Source of the DNA: Clostridium cadaveris
Lineage (GTDB): Bacteria; Bacillota; Clostridia; Clostridiales; Clostridiaceae
Length of the DNA: 64,000 nt
NCBI RefSeq assembly: GCF_020911725.1
Contig: NZ_CP076620.1
Location: 133,501 to 197,500, forward strand
Direction: 5' to 3'
Positions 1-8,643 of the stretch are shown one piece after another. How positions within the stretch are numbered: position 1 is the stretch's first letter; the number at the start of each line of letters is the position of its first letter. The position numbers and the translations under genes are program-made. A model generated the notes under the pieces. The model was given only the letters and a program-made list of their open reading frames with translations. It was not told where the DNA came from and did no database searches.

Positions 1-2
1 CT

Positions 3-59
3 CTAAATAGTGCTAAATTAGCTATACAAGGTGAAAGTGGCACAAGATTTGTAAGATAA
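3..59 (+). CDS. C-terminal end of an unidentified protein (partial)
   Basis: An open frame enters from the left edge and stops with TAA at 57-59, followed after about 30 bases by a strong terminator, so this is the 3' end of a gene that starts outside the window. The visible residues read LNSAKLAIQGESGTRFVR. That is too short to assign a family: the GESGT stretch recalls a sigma-54 activator Walker A, and LN-A...GE-G also recalls a chemoreceptor tip, but neither fits at a C-terminus. Confidence 0.5.
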   Translation, partial: LNSAKLAIQGESGTRFVR

Positions 60-87
60 ATTTCATAGGGGAAATATAATAACTAAT

Positions 88-125
88 AAGATGTCTCACC
101 GAACTAGTGTGAGACATCTTTTATA
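88..125 (+). terminator. Rho-independent terminator
   Basis: A perfect 12-bp stem (88-99 with 109-120) encloses a 9-base loop and is followed by a T-rich run. It closes the partial gene at the left edge and separates it from the two-component system. Confidence 0.85.
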
Positions 126-263
126 TTATAAGAACAAATAAATTTTATAGAATATCTGATAAGATTTATTTTAATGATACTATTAATACATATAGATTAT
201 GGTAAATATTATGATAGAATAAAAATTGTAGTATTTTAATTTTCATGAGAGGTGGAATCGATT

Positions 264-932
264 ATGACAAATATATTTATCATAGAAGATGATAAGAAAA
301 TTAATAAGGAGATAACTAGCCTTTTAAATAGATATGGTTATAACTGTAGTTCTTCAGATAACTATGAAAATATAGTTGAGGATGCCATAGCCAGCAATCC
401 TAATTTAATTTTACTAGATATAAACCTTCCTTTTTATGATGGTTACTACATATGTAGAAAGATAAGAAAGATGTCAGATGTTCCTATAATTATAGTTACA
501 AGCAGAGATAGTGAGATGGATGAGGTTATGAGTATAAATTTAGGAGCAGATGACTTTATAACAAAACCATATAATACTCAAATATTGCTTGCACGAATAT
601 CAGCTATATTAAGAAGGTCATCGTCAGTAAGCACATCAAATTTAATTGAATATAAAAGTGTTACATTAAACCTTTCTAAGAGTACAGTTGAATATGAGGA
701 TAAGGAAGAGGAACTTTCTAAAAATGAAATGAAAATTTTATATTGCCTAATGGAAAACAAGGGCAAAATAGTAGCAAGAGATGAACTTATGGATGCTTTG
801 TGGCAATCAAATGAATTCATAGATGACAATACTCTTACTGTAAATATAAACAGATTAAGAAGAAAGCTTGATTCTATAGGAGTGAAGGAATTTCTTCACA
901 CCAAGAGGGGACAGGGGTATGTTGTAGATTAA
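264..932 (+). CDS. bceR: OmpR-family response regulator, BceR type
   Basis: DNA-binding response regulator of 222 residues, the normal OmpR-family length. An N-terminal receiver domain has the acidic pair near residues 8-10, the phospho-acceptor Asp at about 52 (LLDINLP) and the conserved Lys at about 101 (TKPYN). A C-terminal winged helix follows, ending in the typical LRRKLD...RGQGYVV stretch. I chose the ATG at 264 because GAGAGGTGG lies just upstream; an earlier GTG at 252 sits inside that ribosome site. The adjacent kinase and BceAB-type transporter indicate a peptide-antibiotic sensing module, where the regulator activates the ABC genes downstream. The family and module type are clear; the actual antibiotic cannot be read from the sequence. 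Confidence 0.9.
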   Translation: MTNIFIIEDDKKINKEITSLLNRYGYNCSSSDNYENIVEDAIASNPNLILLDINLPFYDGYYICRKIRKMSDVPIIIVTSRDSEMDEVMSINLGADDFITKPYNTQILLARISAILRRSSSVSTSNLIEYKSVTLNLSKSTVEYEDKEEELSKNEMKILYCLMENKGKIVARDELMDALWQSNEFIDDNTLTVNINRLRRKLDSIGVKEFLHTKRGQGYVVD

Positions 933-944
933 AGGGGATTAGTC

Positions 945-1958
945 ATGAGGCTTAGAGATTTTTTAAAAGAAAAAATAATATATATGACTGTAATGTCTAT
1001 ATGTATCATTATAATATGGACTATTTTAAGTGTTATAGATACAGATTTATATATAGCAGGATTTATTACGGTACTTATTTTGTTGCCAACAGTTATATCA
1101 ATGATAATAGAATTTTATAAAAAAGCTAGGTATTATAATGAGATAAAGGAAACTTTAGAGAAACTGGATCGAAAATTTTTACTTTCCTCAATCATAGAAA
1201 AAACAGATTTTATAGAAGGACAAATACTTTATGATGTAATCAAAGATGTCAATAAATCTATGAATGATGAGATTGCTAAATATAAAAGGTTCAATAGGGA
1301 ATACAGAGAATACATAGAGATGTGGGTTCACGAGATAAAGACTCCTATGGCCTCTAGTAATCTAATATTTGAAAATAATAAAAATGATATAACAAAGAGT
1401 TTAGCAGAAGAAATGAACAAGATAGATGGATATGTTGAGCAGGCTTTATACTATGCAAAGAGTAATAGCGTAGAAAAGGATTATATAATATTAGGAACTT
1501 CTTTGAAAGAAATAGTAAATAGTGTAATAAGAAAAAATTCTAAAGTACTTATCAATAAGAGAATAAAGATAGAAGTCTTTGAAGATGATTTTGTGGTTTA
1601 TGTAGATAAAAAGTGGATGGAATTCATAATAAATCAAATAATAAACAACTCAATAAAGTATATGGATAAAGGAAGAAAAGTATTAAAAATTACAGCTAAG
1701 AATAGTGAAAATAGAGTTGCTCTTACTATAGAAGATAATGGAATTGGAATGAATGAAAAAGATGTGTCTAAAGCTTTTGAAAAAGGTTTTACAGGAGAAA
1801 ATGGACGAAGCTTTTCTAAATCTACAGGAATAGGACTATATTTATGCAAGAAATTGTGTGATAAGCTAGCATTAGGTATAAGCATATTTTCTTTAGAAGG
1901 AAAAGGTACTAAAGTTCAGATAGTATTTCCTAAAAGTGAAATGATGATTTTAAAATAA
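945..1958 (+). CDS. bceS: Sensor histidine kinase, BceS (intramembrane-sensing) type
   Basis: Membrane histidine kinase of 337 residues. Two transmembrane helices (about residues 13-32 and 37-56) are separated by only a few extracellular residues, the hallmark of intramembrane-sensing kinases, which take their signal from the partner transporter. The H box with phosphorylated His is at about 129 (WVHEIKTPM), the N box around NQIINNSIKYM, and the G boxes at DNGIGM and GIGLYL. It starts 12 bases after the regulator stop with AAAGGGG upstream, so the two are co-transcribed; a terminator follows at about 1972. In known Bce systems the kinase signals flux through BceAB to the regulator. The partner transporter starts about 200 bases downstream, supporting that role here. 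Confidence 0.9.
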   Translation: MRLRDFLKEKIIYMTVMSICIIIIWTILSVIDTDLYIAGFITVLILLPTVISMIIEFYKKARYYNEIKETLEKLDRKFLLSSIIEKTDFIEGQILYDVIKDVNKSMNDEIAKYKRFNREYREYIEMWVHEIKTPMASSNLIFENNKNDITKSLAEEMNKIDGYVEQALYYAKSNSVEKDYIILGTSLKEIVNSVIRKNSKVLINKRIKIEVFEDDFVVYVDKKWMEFIINQIINNSIKYMDKGRKVLKITAKNSENRVALTIEDNGIGMNEKDVSKAFEKGFTGENGRSFSKSTGIGLYLCKKLCDKLALGISIFSLEGKGTKVQIVFPKSEMMILK

Positions 1959-1971
1959 TAATATAGACCGT

Positions 1972-2011
1972 AAGCAGTCAAGAGAATATGATTTTCAAGA
2001 CTGCTTTTTCT
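1972..2011 (+). terminator. Rho-independent terminator after the kinase gene
   Basis: The arms AGCAGTC (1973-1979) and GACTGCT (1999-2005) enclose a 19-base loop and are followed by TTTTTC. It separates the two-component genes from the separately promoted transporter genes. Confidence 0.75.
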
Positions 2012-2026
2012 TTTATGTGACGCAGG

Positions 2027-2066
2027 TGAAAGATAAACTTACAAAAATGAAAGATAAGTGTAAGTT
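2027..2066 (+). promoter_or_regulatory. Candidate response-regulator binding site upstream of the ABC genes
   Basis: The decamer TGAAAGATAA occurs twice, at 2027-2036 and 2048-2057, exactly 21 bp (two helical turns) apart. Interleaved is an inverted repeat AACTTAC (2036-2042) / GTAAGTT (2060-2066). A looser copy, TGAAAGGGATAA, begins at 2088. OmpR-family regulators commonly bind repeated half-sites on one helix face, and this stretch lies between the regulator operon terminator and the transporter gene. The assignment to BceR is inference from position. Confidence 0.5.
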
Positions 2067-2160
2067 AAGGCTATGGAAGACATCATTTGAAAGGGATAAA
2101 CTAATATTGTAACAGAGAGAAAAAATAAAATTTATTATAGATTGGGAGGATTAAATAAAT

Positions 2161-2928
2161 ATGAGTATAGTTTTAAAGGTAGATGATATTCAAAAATATT
2201 ATGGTAAGAAGGGAAATATAACAAAAGCTATAGATAGTATAAGTTTTGAAGTTGAAAATGGTGAGTTTGTAGGGGTAATGGGACCATCAGGTAGTGGAAA
2301 GACAACTCTTTTAAATTGTATATCAACAATAGACACTGTATCTAGTGGATTTATTCATGTAGATGGAAAAGATATAACAAAATTTAAGGCTAAGGAGTTA
2401 GCAAAATTCAGAAGAGAAGAACTTGGATTTATATTTCAGGACTTTAACCTTCTAGATACTCTTACAGCATATGAAAATATAGCTTTAGCTCTCACAGTCA
2501 TGAAGGTAAATCATAAAGAAATTCATAATAGGGTGAATAAAGTAGCCAACAGTCTTGGGATACAAGATATTCTTCCAAAGTATCCTTATGAGATGTCTGG
2601 AGGTGAGAAACAGAGAGTTGCTAGTGCTAGAGCTATCATAACAAAACCATCAATGATACTTGCTGATGAACCAACTGGATCATTAGACTCAAAGTCATCT
2701 AGGATGCTTCTTGAGAGCTTAGAGAACCTTAATAATAATCTTAAAGCTACAATAATGATGGTAACTCATGATGCATTCACAGCAAGTTATGCCAAGAGAA
2801 TTCTGTTTATAAAAGATGGAAAGATTTTCAATGAACTTATAAGGGGAAATGACTCAAGAAAGGAATTTTTTAATAGAATTATAGAAGTTGTTACCCTTCT
2901 TGGAGGTGACAATAATAATGTACTCTAA
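2161..2928 (+). CDS. bceA: ABC transporter ATP-binding protein, BceA type
   Basis: Nucleotide-binding subunit of 255 residues, typical of the MacB/BceA class. The Walker A motif GPSGSGKTT is at about 41-49, the Q loop in FIFQDFN, the signature MSGGEKQR, then Walker B ILADEPTGSLD and the switch His in VTHD. The start ATG has GGGAGGA upstream. The 3' end overlaps the permease start by 11 bases, so the two subunits are translationally coupled. In BceAB systems the ATPase powers removal of peptide antibiotics such as bacitracin from their lipid targets and also drives signalling to the kinase. The specific substrate here is unknown. Confidence 0.92.
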   Translation: MSIVLKVDDIQKYYGKKGNITKAIDSISFEVENGEFVGVMGPSGSGKTTLLNCISTIDTVSSGFIHVDGKDITKFKAKELAKFRREELGFIFQDFNLLDTLTAYENIALALTVMKVNHKEIHNRVNKVANSLGIQDILPKYPYEMSGGEKQRVASARAIITKPSMILADEPTGSLDSKSSRMLLESLENLNNNLKATIMMVTHDAFTASYAKRILFIKDGKIFNELIRGNDSRKEFFNRIIEVVTLLGGDNNNVL

Positions 2929-4930
2929 ATTAGCAGTAAAAAACGTAAAAAAAAGTTTCAGCGATTATGCAATATACTTTATAACACTAACTTTTGCAGT
3001 TTGTATATTTTATGTATTTAACTCGATATCATCTCAGCAGGTAATGATGAATTTGAGTCAGTCTCAAGCACAATATGTGAATATTCTATCTAACGTATTA
3101 TCAACATTATCAGTATTTATTTCAATTATACTAGGATTTCTTATAATATATGCAAATAACTATATAATAAAACGTAGAAAAAAAGAGCTTGGAATTTATA
3201 TGTCTTTAGGAATGGACAAGAATAAGATTTCCTATATGCTTTTTCTTGAGACTTTAATTATAGGGATTATATCATTAGGTATTGGATTAGTCATAGGAAT
3301 ATTTCTATCTCAAGGGGTATCAGTTTTTACAGCAAAAATGTTTGCAGCAAACCTAAATGAATTTTCTTTTGTTTTTTCAAAAGAGGCGGCCATAAAAACT
3401 ATGCTATATTTTGGGGTTATGTTTATTTTTGTAATATTATTTAATTCATTCATAATATCAAAGTATAAGATTATAGATCTTATTTCAGCTGACAAGAAAA
3501 ATGAAGATTTAAAGACTAAGAGTACAGCCGTATCTGTGATTATATTTATAATTTCTGTTGTATGTTTAGGATTTGCATATGCACTTATCATAGATAATAA
3601 GCTTTATGAATTGAACAGAGAGTTTGCGACATCAATAGTACTTGGAATAGTAGGAACACTATTTTTCTTTATGTCACTTTCAGGATTTTTATTGAAGCTT
3701 GTTCAAAGCAACAAAAAGCTATATTTAAGAAATTTGAATATGTTTGTATTAAGACAGATAAATAGTAAAATAAATACAAATTATATATCAATGTCTTTGA
3801 TATGTCTTATGCTATTTGTGTCTATAGGAATGCTATCTACAGGCTTTAGTATGAGTTCATCTATGAATAGCCAGATACATCAAGGAACACGATATGATGG
3901 AAGCTTTTATGTTGAAGGTTATGATGGAGACATAAGTACTTATTTAAAAGATGATTTGAAGTTTGATTTTAATAAATATTTAAATGAATATATTGATTTT
4001 AAAGTTTATGCAGCTGATACTAAGTTAAAGGACTTCTTAAAGGATGTAGAACTTAAGGATGACCTAGTAGAGGTTATAAGGGATAGACATATAAATGTTG
4101 TTAAGGAATCGGATTTTAACAAATTAATGAAAATGATAGGAGAAGAACCTTATGAGTTAGGAGAAGATCAATACTTAGCATTGGCAGGAGATTCTATAGC
4201 TAAAAAGTATGTAGATACATCTATAAAGAATGGAGCAACAATAACTATAGGTAACAACACTCTAAAATCAGTTAGAAATGAATCTATAGACAAATCTCTT
4301 ACAACTTCACCTAATGGAGCGGAGATATGTACTTTGGTAGTAAATGATAATCTAATTAAAGGCTTGCATCCAATAGTTTCTAACATGACCTTTAGTTTAA
4401 GAGATGAGTACAAAGATAATGAAAGTGAATTTGTAGATAGCATAAATAACATTGTTAAAGAATATGATAAGGAACAGCTACAAGATAAAAATATTATTAA
4501 GATTTATGTAGCCACAAAACAATTAGTAAAGTATGCATATATGGGATTAAGTACGTTAGTAATTTATGTAGGACTTTATGTTGGGATAGTATTTATAATA
4601 ACTTGTGTGGCAGTTTTAGCATTACAGCAGCTTTCAGAAGCGGCGGATAATATGAAGAGATATAAAATTCTTAAGAATATAGGTGTAGATGAAAAGATGA
4701 TAAATAAATCTATATTTACACAAACGCTTATATATTTCCTCATGCCGCTTACGTTAGCATTAGTTCACAGTGTAGTTGGGATTTATGTATCAAACAGTGT
4801 TGTAAAGATATTTGGAAGCTCAGATATAGTAAGGCAATCTATAATAGTTACAGCGCTAGTTCTTTTAGTATACGGAATATATTTCTTTGCAACTTATAAT
4901 GGAGCAAAGAATATGGCAAAGAAAGCATAG
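2918..4930 (+). CDS. bceB: ABC transporter permease, BceB type (FtsX-like)
   Basis: Permease of 670 residues when started at the ATG at 2918, which has GGAGGTGAC eight bases upstream inside the ATPase gene; an earlier TTG at 2888 lacks a site. The protein shows an N-terminal helix, a group of membrane helices up to about residue 310, a large soluble insert of roughly 200 residues (about 325-530), then further helices to the C-terminus. This is the BceB layout of ten helices with an extracellular sensing domain between helices 7 and 8. FtsX-like stretches (about 55-180 and the C-terminus) fit the family. The neighbouring kinase and regulator support a joint detoxification and flux-sensing complex. 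Confidence 0.9.
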   Translation: MYSKLAVKNVKKSFSDYAIYFITLTFAVCIFYVFNSISSQQVMMNLSQSQAQYVNILSNVLSTLSVFISIILGFLIIYANNYIIKRRKKELGIYMSLGMDKNKISYMLFLETLIIGIISLGIGLVIGIFLSQGVSVFTAKMFAANLNEFSFVFSKEAAIKTMLYFGVMFIFVILFNSFIISKYKIIDLISADKKNEDLKTKSTAVSVIIFIISVVCLGFAYALIIDNKLYELNREFATSIVLGIVGTLFFFMSLSGFLLKLVQSNKKLYLRNLNMFVLRQINSKINTNYISMSLICLMLFVSIGMLSTGFSMSSSMNSQIHQGTRYDGSFYVEGYDGDISTYLKDDLKFDFNKYLNEYIDFKVYAADTKLKDFLKDVELKDDLVEVIRDRHINVVKESDFNKLMKMIGEEPYELGEDQYLALAGDSIAKKYVDTSIKNGATITIGNNTLKSVRNESIDKSLTTSPNGAEICTLVVNDNLIKGLHPIVSNMTFSLRDEYKDNESEFVDSINNIVKEYDKEQLQDKNIIKIYVATKQLVKYAYMGLSTLVIYVGLYVGIVFIITCVAVLALQQLSEAADNMKRYKILKNIGVDEKMINKSIFTQTLIYFLMPLTLALVHSVVGIYVSNSVVKIFGSSDIVRQSIIVTALVLLVYGIYFFATYNGAKNMAKKA

Positions 4931-4962
4931 TTACAGAATTTAATAAACAGAACAGTTTTTAA

Positions 4963-5035
4963 AAAAGCCTCCTTCCATGAATAGATGTTACTAGATTATA
5001 ATAGTAGTATCAGAGTTTATGAGAAGGGGGCTTTT
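4963..5035 (+). promoter_or_regulatory. Inverted repeat that can pair with the tldD ribosome site
   Basis: AAAAGCCTCCTTC (4963-4975) is complementary, with one G-T pair, to 5023-5035, which contains the AAGGGGG ribosome site of the tldD gene starting at 5039. The loop is 47 bases. The hairpin ends in TTTT then ATTATG, so it could act as the terminator of the bceB transcript, as a translation-masking structure, or as both. Pairing is seen directly; the regulatory role is inference. Confidence 0.5.
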
Positions 5036-5038
5036 ATT

Positions 5039-6421
5039 ATGGACTTAAAAGATTTAAATAATTTCTATGATGAATTTTCGGAATATACTGAACTTAGAGT
5101 TCATGAAAATTCATCTACTAGGATATCAATAGTGGATGGTATAGTAATGACAAATTCAAAGACTACTTGTGGAGGAGTTAATGCAAGAGTATATATGGAA
5201 GGACACTGGGGATTTTCTTCAAGTTCTACAGTAAGCGATGAAGGTATAAGAAGAGTTATTAAGGAAGCAAAGAATAATGCAGAATTTTTGAAGAGCAAAG
5301 ATCCTAATAAGGAATTCGAAGAATTAAAAGTTACGGACTATAGATTTGAAAAATCATTTGCAACTAAAAAATCAAGAAAGAGTCAAAAGGAACTTATTGA
5401 TTTTGGAAGGACTGTATATAATCATATAAAAGAAACTTATAGTGGACTTTTATCAATAAGTGTAAATATAACTTGTGATGATACAGAAAAGCAAATACTT
5501 ACTTCATCTAAGGCATACTATTATACACTAACTCCAAGAAGTAATGTGCTTGTGAACTTAGTTGTAGATAGGGATGGAGCACCAATACAGCTATCTCAAA
5601 ACTTTGGAGGACTTGGACAATTTGAGGATAAATTTGATAAACCAGAAGATTTATATAAAGAGATAGATGAGTTATATAAGAAGCTTATTGAGAAAAAGGA
5701 AGGAATTTATCCTGAGGCAGGACTTAAGGATGTAATAATAGATTCCTCTATAGCTGGATTATTCGCTCATGAAGCCATAGGACATACAACAGAGGCGGAC
5801 TTAGTGCTAGGAGGCTCTGTTGCGGGATATAATTTAGGGAAACAGGTGGCATCACCACTTATAACCTTAATAGATTTTGCTCACACAGCTTATGGAGAGA
5901 CATGCCCAATGCCTATCTATATAGATGAAGAAGGCACTAAGGGGGAGGACGTTGTTATCATAGAAGATGGGGTTCTAAAAGCCTTCATGCACAATAAAGA
6001 AACTGCAAATATGTTTGGAGTAAATCCAACAGGCAATGCTAGGGCTACAGATTATTTTGATGAGCCTATAATAAGGATGAGAAATACATGTATTGCACCA
6101 GGTAATGAAAAACTTGAAGATATGATAGCTTCGATTGAAGATGGATATTACCTTGTAAGTGCAACTAATGGACAAGCTGATACTACTAGTGAGTTTATGT
6201 TTGGAATAAGTTTTGGATATGAAATAAAACATGGGAAGTTAGGCAGAGCAATATTAGACACCACTATCTCAGGCGTTGCCTTTGAGGTATTGAAGAGTGT
6301 AACTGCTGTTTCAGATGAACTTAAATGGAGCAGAGGCGGCTGGTGTGGAAAGAAACAGACAATAAAAGTAGGAATGGGCGGGCCATCTATTAAATGTAAG
6401 GTTAACATAGGGGGTAAATAG
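5039..6421 (+). CDS. tldD: TldD-family metalloprotease subunit
   Basis: Protein of 460 residues, the usual TldD length. The metal-binding HExxxH motif reads HEAIGHTTEAD at about residues 244-254, which marks it as the catalytic TldD partner rather than TldE. I chose the ATG at 5039 because AAGGGGG lies eight bases upstream; an in-frame ATG at 4985 has no ribosome site. The TldE/PmbA partner follows after two bases, so both are made together. In E. coli the TldD/TldE heterodimer degrades unfolded peptides, is needed for microcin B17 maturation and affects CcdA turnover. The cellular substrate here is unknown; no RiPP precursor was recognised nearby. The ribosome site can be masked by an upstream repeat. 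Confidence 0.93.
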   Translation: MDLKDLNNFYDEFSEYTELRVHENSSTRISIVDGIVMTNSKTTCGGVNARVYMEGHWGFSSSSTVSDEGIRRVIKEAKNNAEFLKSKDPNKEFEELKVTDYRFEKSFATKKSRKSQKELIDFGRTVYNHIKETYSGLLSISVNITCDDTEKQILTSSKAYYYTLTPRSNVLVNLVVDRDGAPIQLSQNFGGLGQFEDKFDKPEDLYKEIDELYKKLIEKKEGIYPEAGLKDVIIDSSIAGLFAHEAIGHTTEADLVLGGSVAGYNLGKQVASPLITLIDFAHTAYGETCPMPIYIDEEGTKGEDVVIIEDGVLKAFMHNKETANMFGVNPTGNARATDYFDEPIIRMRNTCIAPGNEKLEDMIASIEDGYYLVSATNGQADTTSEFMFGISFGYEIKHGKLGRAILDTTISGVAFEVLKSVTAVSDELKWSRGGWCGKKQTIKVGMGGPSIKCKVNIGGK

Positions 6422-6423
6422 TT

Positions 6424-7719
6424 ATGATAAATAAGAAATTGGGAGAAAAGAGCCTCCAATATATAAAGGATGCAGGAGCTGACAAAGCTTTCTACCATCT
6501 AGTTAAACATGAAAAAGTAGAGATAAATTTTAATAATACATCAATAGGATTATTTAGAACCACAGATCATAATGAAGTTACTCTTAAGGCTATAAAAGAT
6601 AATAAATTATCAAAAATATCACTTACAAATCTTTCTGATGAAGAAGCTTTGAGAGAGCGCGCTTACACATTAATAGAGATGTGTGAAGCATCAGAAGAAG
6701 ATGTAAATAATGATATATCAGAATTACAAGCTGCGGAGTGCTTCTCATCAGGTCCTGAAAAAGCTGATAAAGATAAAATATACATGCTTATAGAGAAACT
6801 TTTAAAAGAATGTGCAGAAAAATATCCGGCTATAAAGCTAAATGAAAGTTTTATATGTTTCAACAAAGTACAAGAGCATTTTATGAACTCTAACGGAGTT
6901 GATTTTAGAACTCAAGTCAACGAGTATACTATAAGCATAACTTATGCGGCAAAGGAAGAAGAAAAGTCATCTTCCTTTAACGGAATATTCTTGAGTGTAG
7001 CAGAACTTCCAGAGAATCTGCTTGAATTCGGAGGAATAAGAAGAAGTTTTGAAGAAAGCATAGATCAACTTAACTGTAAATCTATAAATGGAAAGTTTAC
7101 AGGAAACGTAATAATAACTCCGGATTGTTTAATAGATCTTGTAACTATATATAACAATATATATCTGTCAGATTCATCATTAATTACTAAGACAAGTCTA
7201 TTGAAAGATAAGCTTAACAAAAAGGTAGCTAGTGATTCCTTAACTATAAGTTGTAGCCCAACTGATGAGGATATAAGCAACAAGGTATTTGTCACTGCAG
7301 ATGGACTAAAAACTGAGAATATAACCTATATAGAAAATGGAGTATTAAAGAGCTATCTTCTTACTTTATATGGTGCAAAGAAAACGGGTTTAGAGTTAAG
7401 GCCAACTGCTGAAATTATTAAAGTTAAGCCAGGAGAAAAATCTCTTGATGATATAATAAAATCTACAGAAAGAGGAATAATTCTTGGGAGATTTTCAGGG
7501 GGAAACCCTGCTTCTAATGGAGATTTCTCAGGGGTAGCAAAGAATAGTTACTATGTGGAAAATGGAGAGATAAAGTTTCCTCTTATAGAAACTATGATAA
7601 GCGGAAACCTATACGATATATTTAATTCTATAGAAGATATATCAAAAGAAGTCATAAATATGGGATATGCGGTACTTCCATGGGTAAAAATTTTCGGAGT
7701 AGTTATATCAGGAAAATAG
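6424..7719 (+). CDS. tldE: TldE/PmbA-family protease subunit
   Basis: Protein of 431 residues that follows tldD after only two bases. It has the PmbA/TldE fold-typical blocks: an N-terminal region with AxKAFYHLV..., a central region with VIITPDCLIDLV, and a C-terminal glycine-rich part (GNPASNGDFSGVAKNSYYVENGE). It lacks the HExxxH motif of its partner, as expected for the non-catalytic subunit that completes the proteolytic cavity. The start ATG overlaps the ribosome-site-rich end of tldD (GGGGGTAAATAG). A bidirectional terminator lies about 100 bases downstream. The assignment to the family is firm; physiological targets are not known from sequence. Confidence 0.92.
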   Translation: MINKKLGEKSLQYIKDAGADKAFYHLVKHEKVEINFNNTSIGLFRTTDHNEVTLKAIKDNKLSKISLTNLSDEEALRERAYTLIEMCEASEEDVNNDISELQAAECFSSGPEKADKDKIYMLIEKLLKECAEKYPAIKLNESFICFNKVQEHFMNSNGVDFRTQVNEYTISITYAAKEEEKSSSFNGIFLSVAELPENLLEFGGIRRSFEESIDQLNCKSINGKFTGNVIITPDCLIDLVTIYNNIYLSDSSLITKTSLLKDKLNKKVASDSLTISCSPTDEDISNKVFVTADGLKTENITYIENGVLKSYLLTLYGAKKTGLELRPTAEIIKVKPGEKSLDDIIKSTERGIILGRFSGGNPASNGDFSGVAKNSYYVENGEIKFPLIETMISGNLYDIFNSIEDISKEVINMGYAVLPWVKIFGVVISGK

Positions 7720-7821
7720 AATATAAAGAAAATCATAAATAAATATTGAAAAAAATCTGGATGTTAGGGAAAAGTTAAATAAGATAAATACGGTGATAGG
7801 CAGTGACTTAATATAGTGTCT

Positions 7822-7868
7822 AAAGGAGATTAAATGAAAAGTTATTTTTATTTAATCTCCTTTATTTT
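7822..7868. terminator. Bidirectional terminator between convergent genes
   Basis: A perfect 14-bp stem (7822-7835 with 7850-7863) has T-rich sequence on the right and A-rich sequence on the left. It can end the tldE transcript from the left and the flavin-reductase-like transcript from the right. Confidence 0.85.
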
Positions 7869-7869
7869 A

Positions 7870-8373
7870 TTATTTTTTTAAGACTTTCAAGATTTCTCCA
7901 ATATACATTCTATGATAATCTTTTGCTGGATAAAGTTCATTTACATTCATATCTATAAAGTTATTAGGGTCTATATCATGAATATAGAGTTTTTTACATA
8001 CTAGAACAAGCCTTGCTTCTTTAAAAGTTGGTGTTCCATCTATAAATTCAGGAGTAAGACCAGATTCCTTTACTTTATCACAGTCTCTACCTGATTTTGT
8101 TCCACAGATATTCAAAGCATCTCTATATTCTTCATCAAAAAAGCTTAGAGTGAAAGTGCCACTATTCTCAACAAATCCATAAGTGTGACGATGCTTTCTT
8201 ACAAAAGAAAAGGATACATTTTTTCTCCACAGAACACCTAATCCTCCCCAGCTGGCTGTCATAGTATTAAAGTTATTTTCATCACCAGCTGTTATAAGCA
8301 TCCAATCTTTTCCTATACATTTAAAGACATTATCGTCTATTTCATATGGTGAAATTTCAATAAATTCGTTCAT
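7870..8373 (-). CDS. Flavin reductase-like, FMN-binding split-barrel protein
   Basis: Protein of 167 residues with the layout of the flavin reductase domain family: an N-terminal segment WMLITAGDENNFNTMTASWGGLG that forms the FMN phosphate pocket in relatives, then SFSFVRKHRHTYGFVENSGTFTLSFF. Members bind FMN and reduce flavins or other small acceptors with NAD(P)H; related proteins are annotated only as flavoproteins, so the physiological substrate is unknown. The start ATG is preceded on its strand by AGGAGG. The gene stands alone, facing tldE across a shared terminator and diverging from brnQ. Confidence 0.82.
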   Translation of the reverse strand: MNEFIEISPYEIDDNVFKCIGKDWMLITAGDENNFNTMTASWGGLGVLWRKNVSFSFVRKHRHTYGFVENSGTFTLSFFDEEYRDALNICGTKSGRDCDKVKESGLTPEFIDGTPTFKEARLVLVCKKLYIHDIDPNNFIDMNVNELYPAKDYHRMYIGEILKVLKK

Positions 8374-8643
8374 AGAAAACCTCCTATAAAATTATTAACA
8401 TAATTTCTTATATTATAACATATTTATATATTTTTTCTTAATTTTTAGATTTTTAAAAAAACATATAAATAAAATATTAAATTATACATTATAAAATATT
8501 AAAGTATTAACAAAAGTGATAAATAATGATAAAATAACAAAGTAATTCATGTCTAAAATCATAAAAAATCGACAAAATAAAAGTAATTATATAGATTTTA
8601 GTATATTTTTGATTAAAGATAATACATTTGTAGGAGGAATTTT

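Noticed and set aside
3..59. Possible chemoreceptor tip or sigma-54 Walker A in the partial gene
   Set aside because: GESGT and LN-A...GE-G similarity is too short, and both motifs would be followed by long further sequence in real members, while this protein ends seven residues later.
6148..6498. Minus-strand frame of 116 codons across the tldD/tldE junction
   Set aside because: It lies opposite two strongly conserved genes and lacks start signals and family resemblance.
8374..8643. Riboswitch or T-box before brnQ
   Set aside because: No conserved T-box, leucine or other riboswitch motifs were found in this AT-rich leader.
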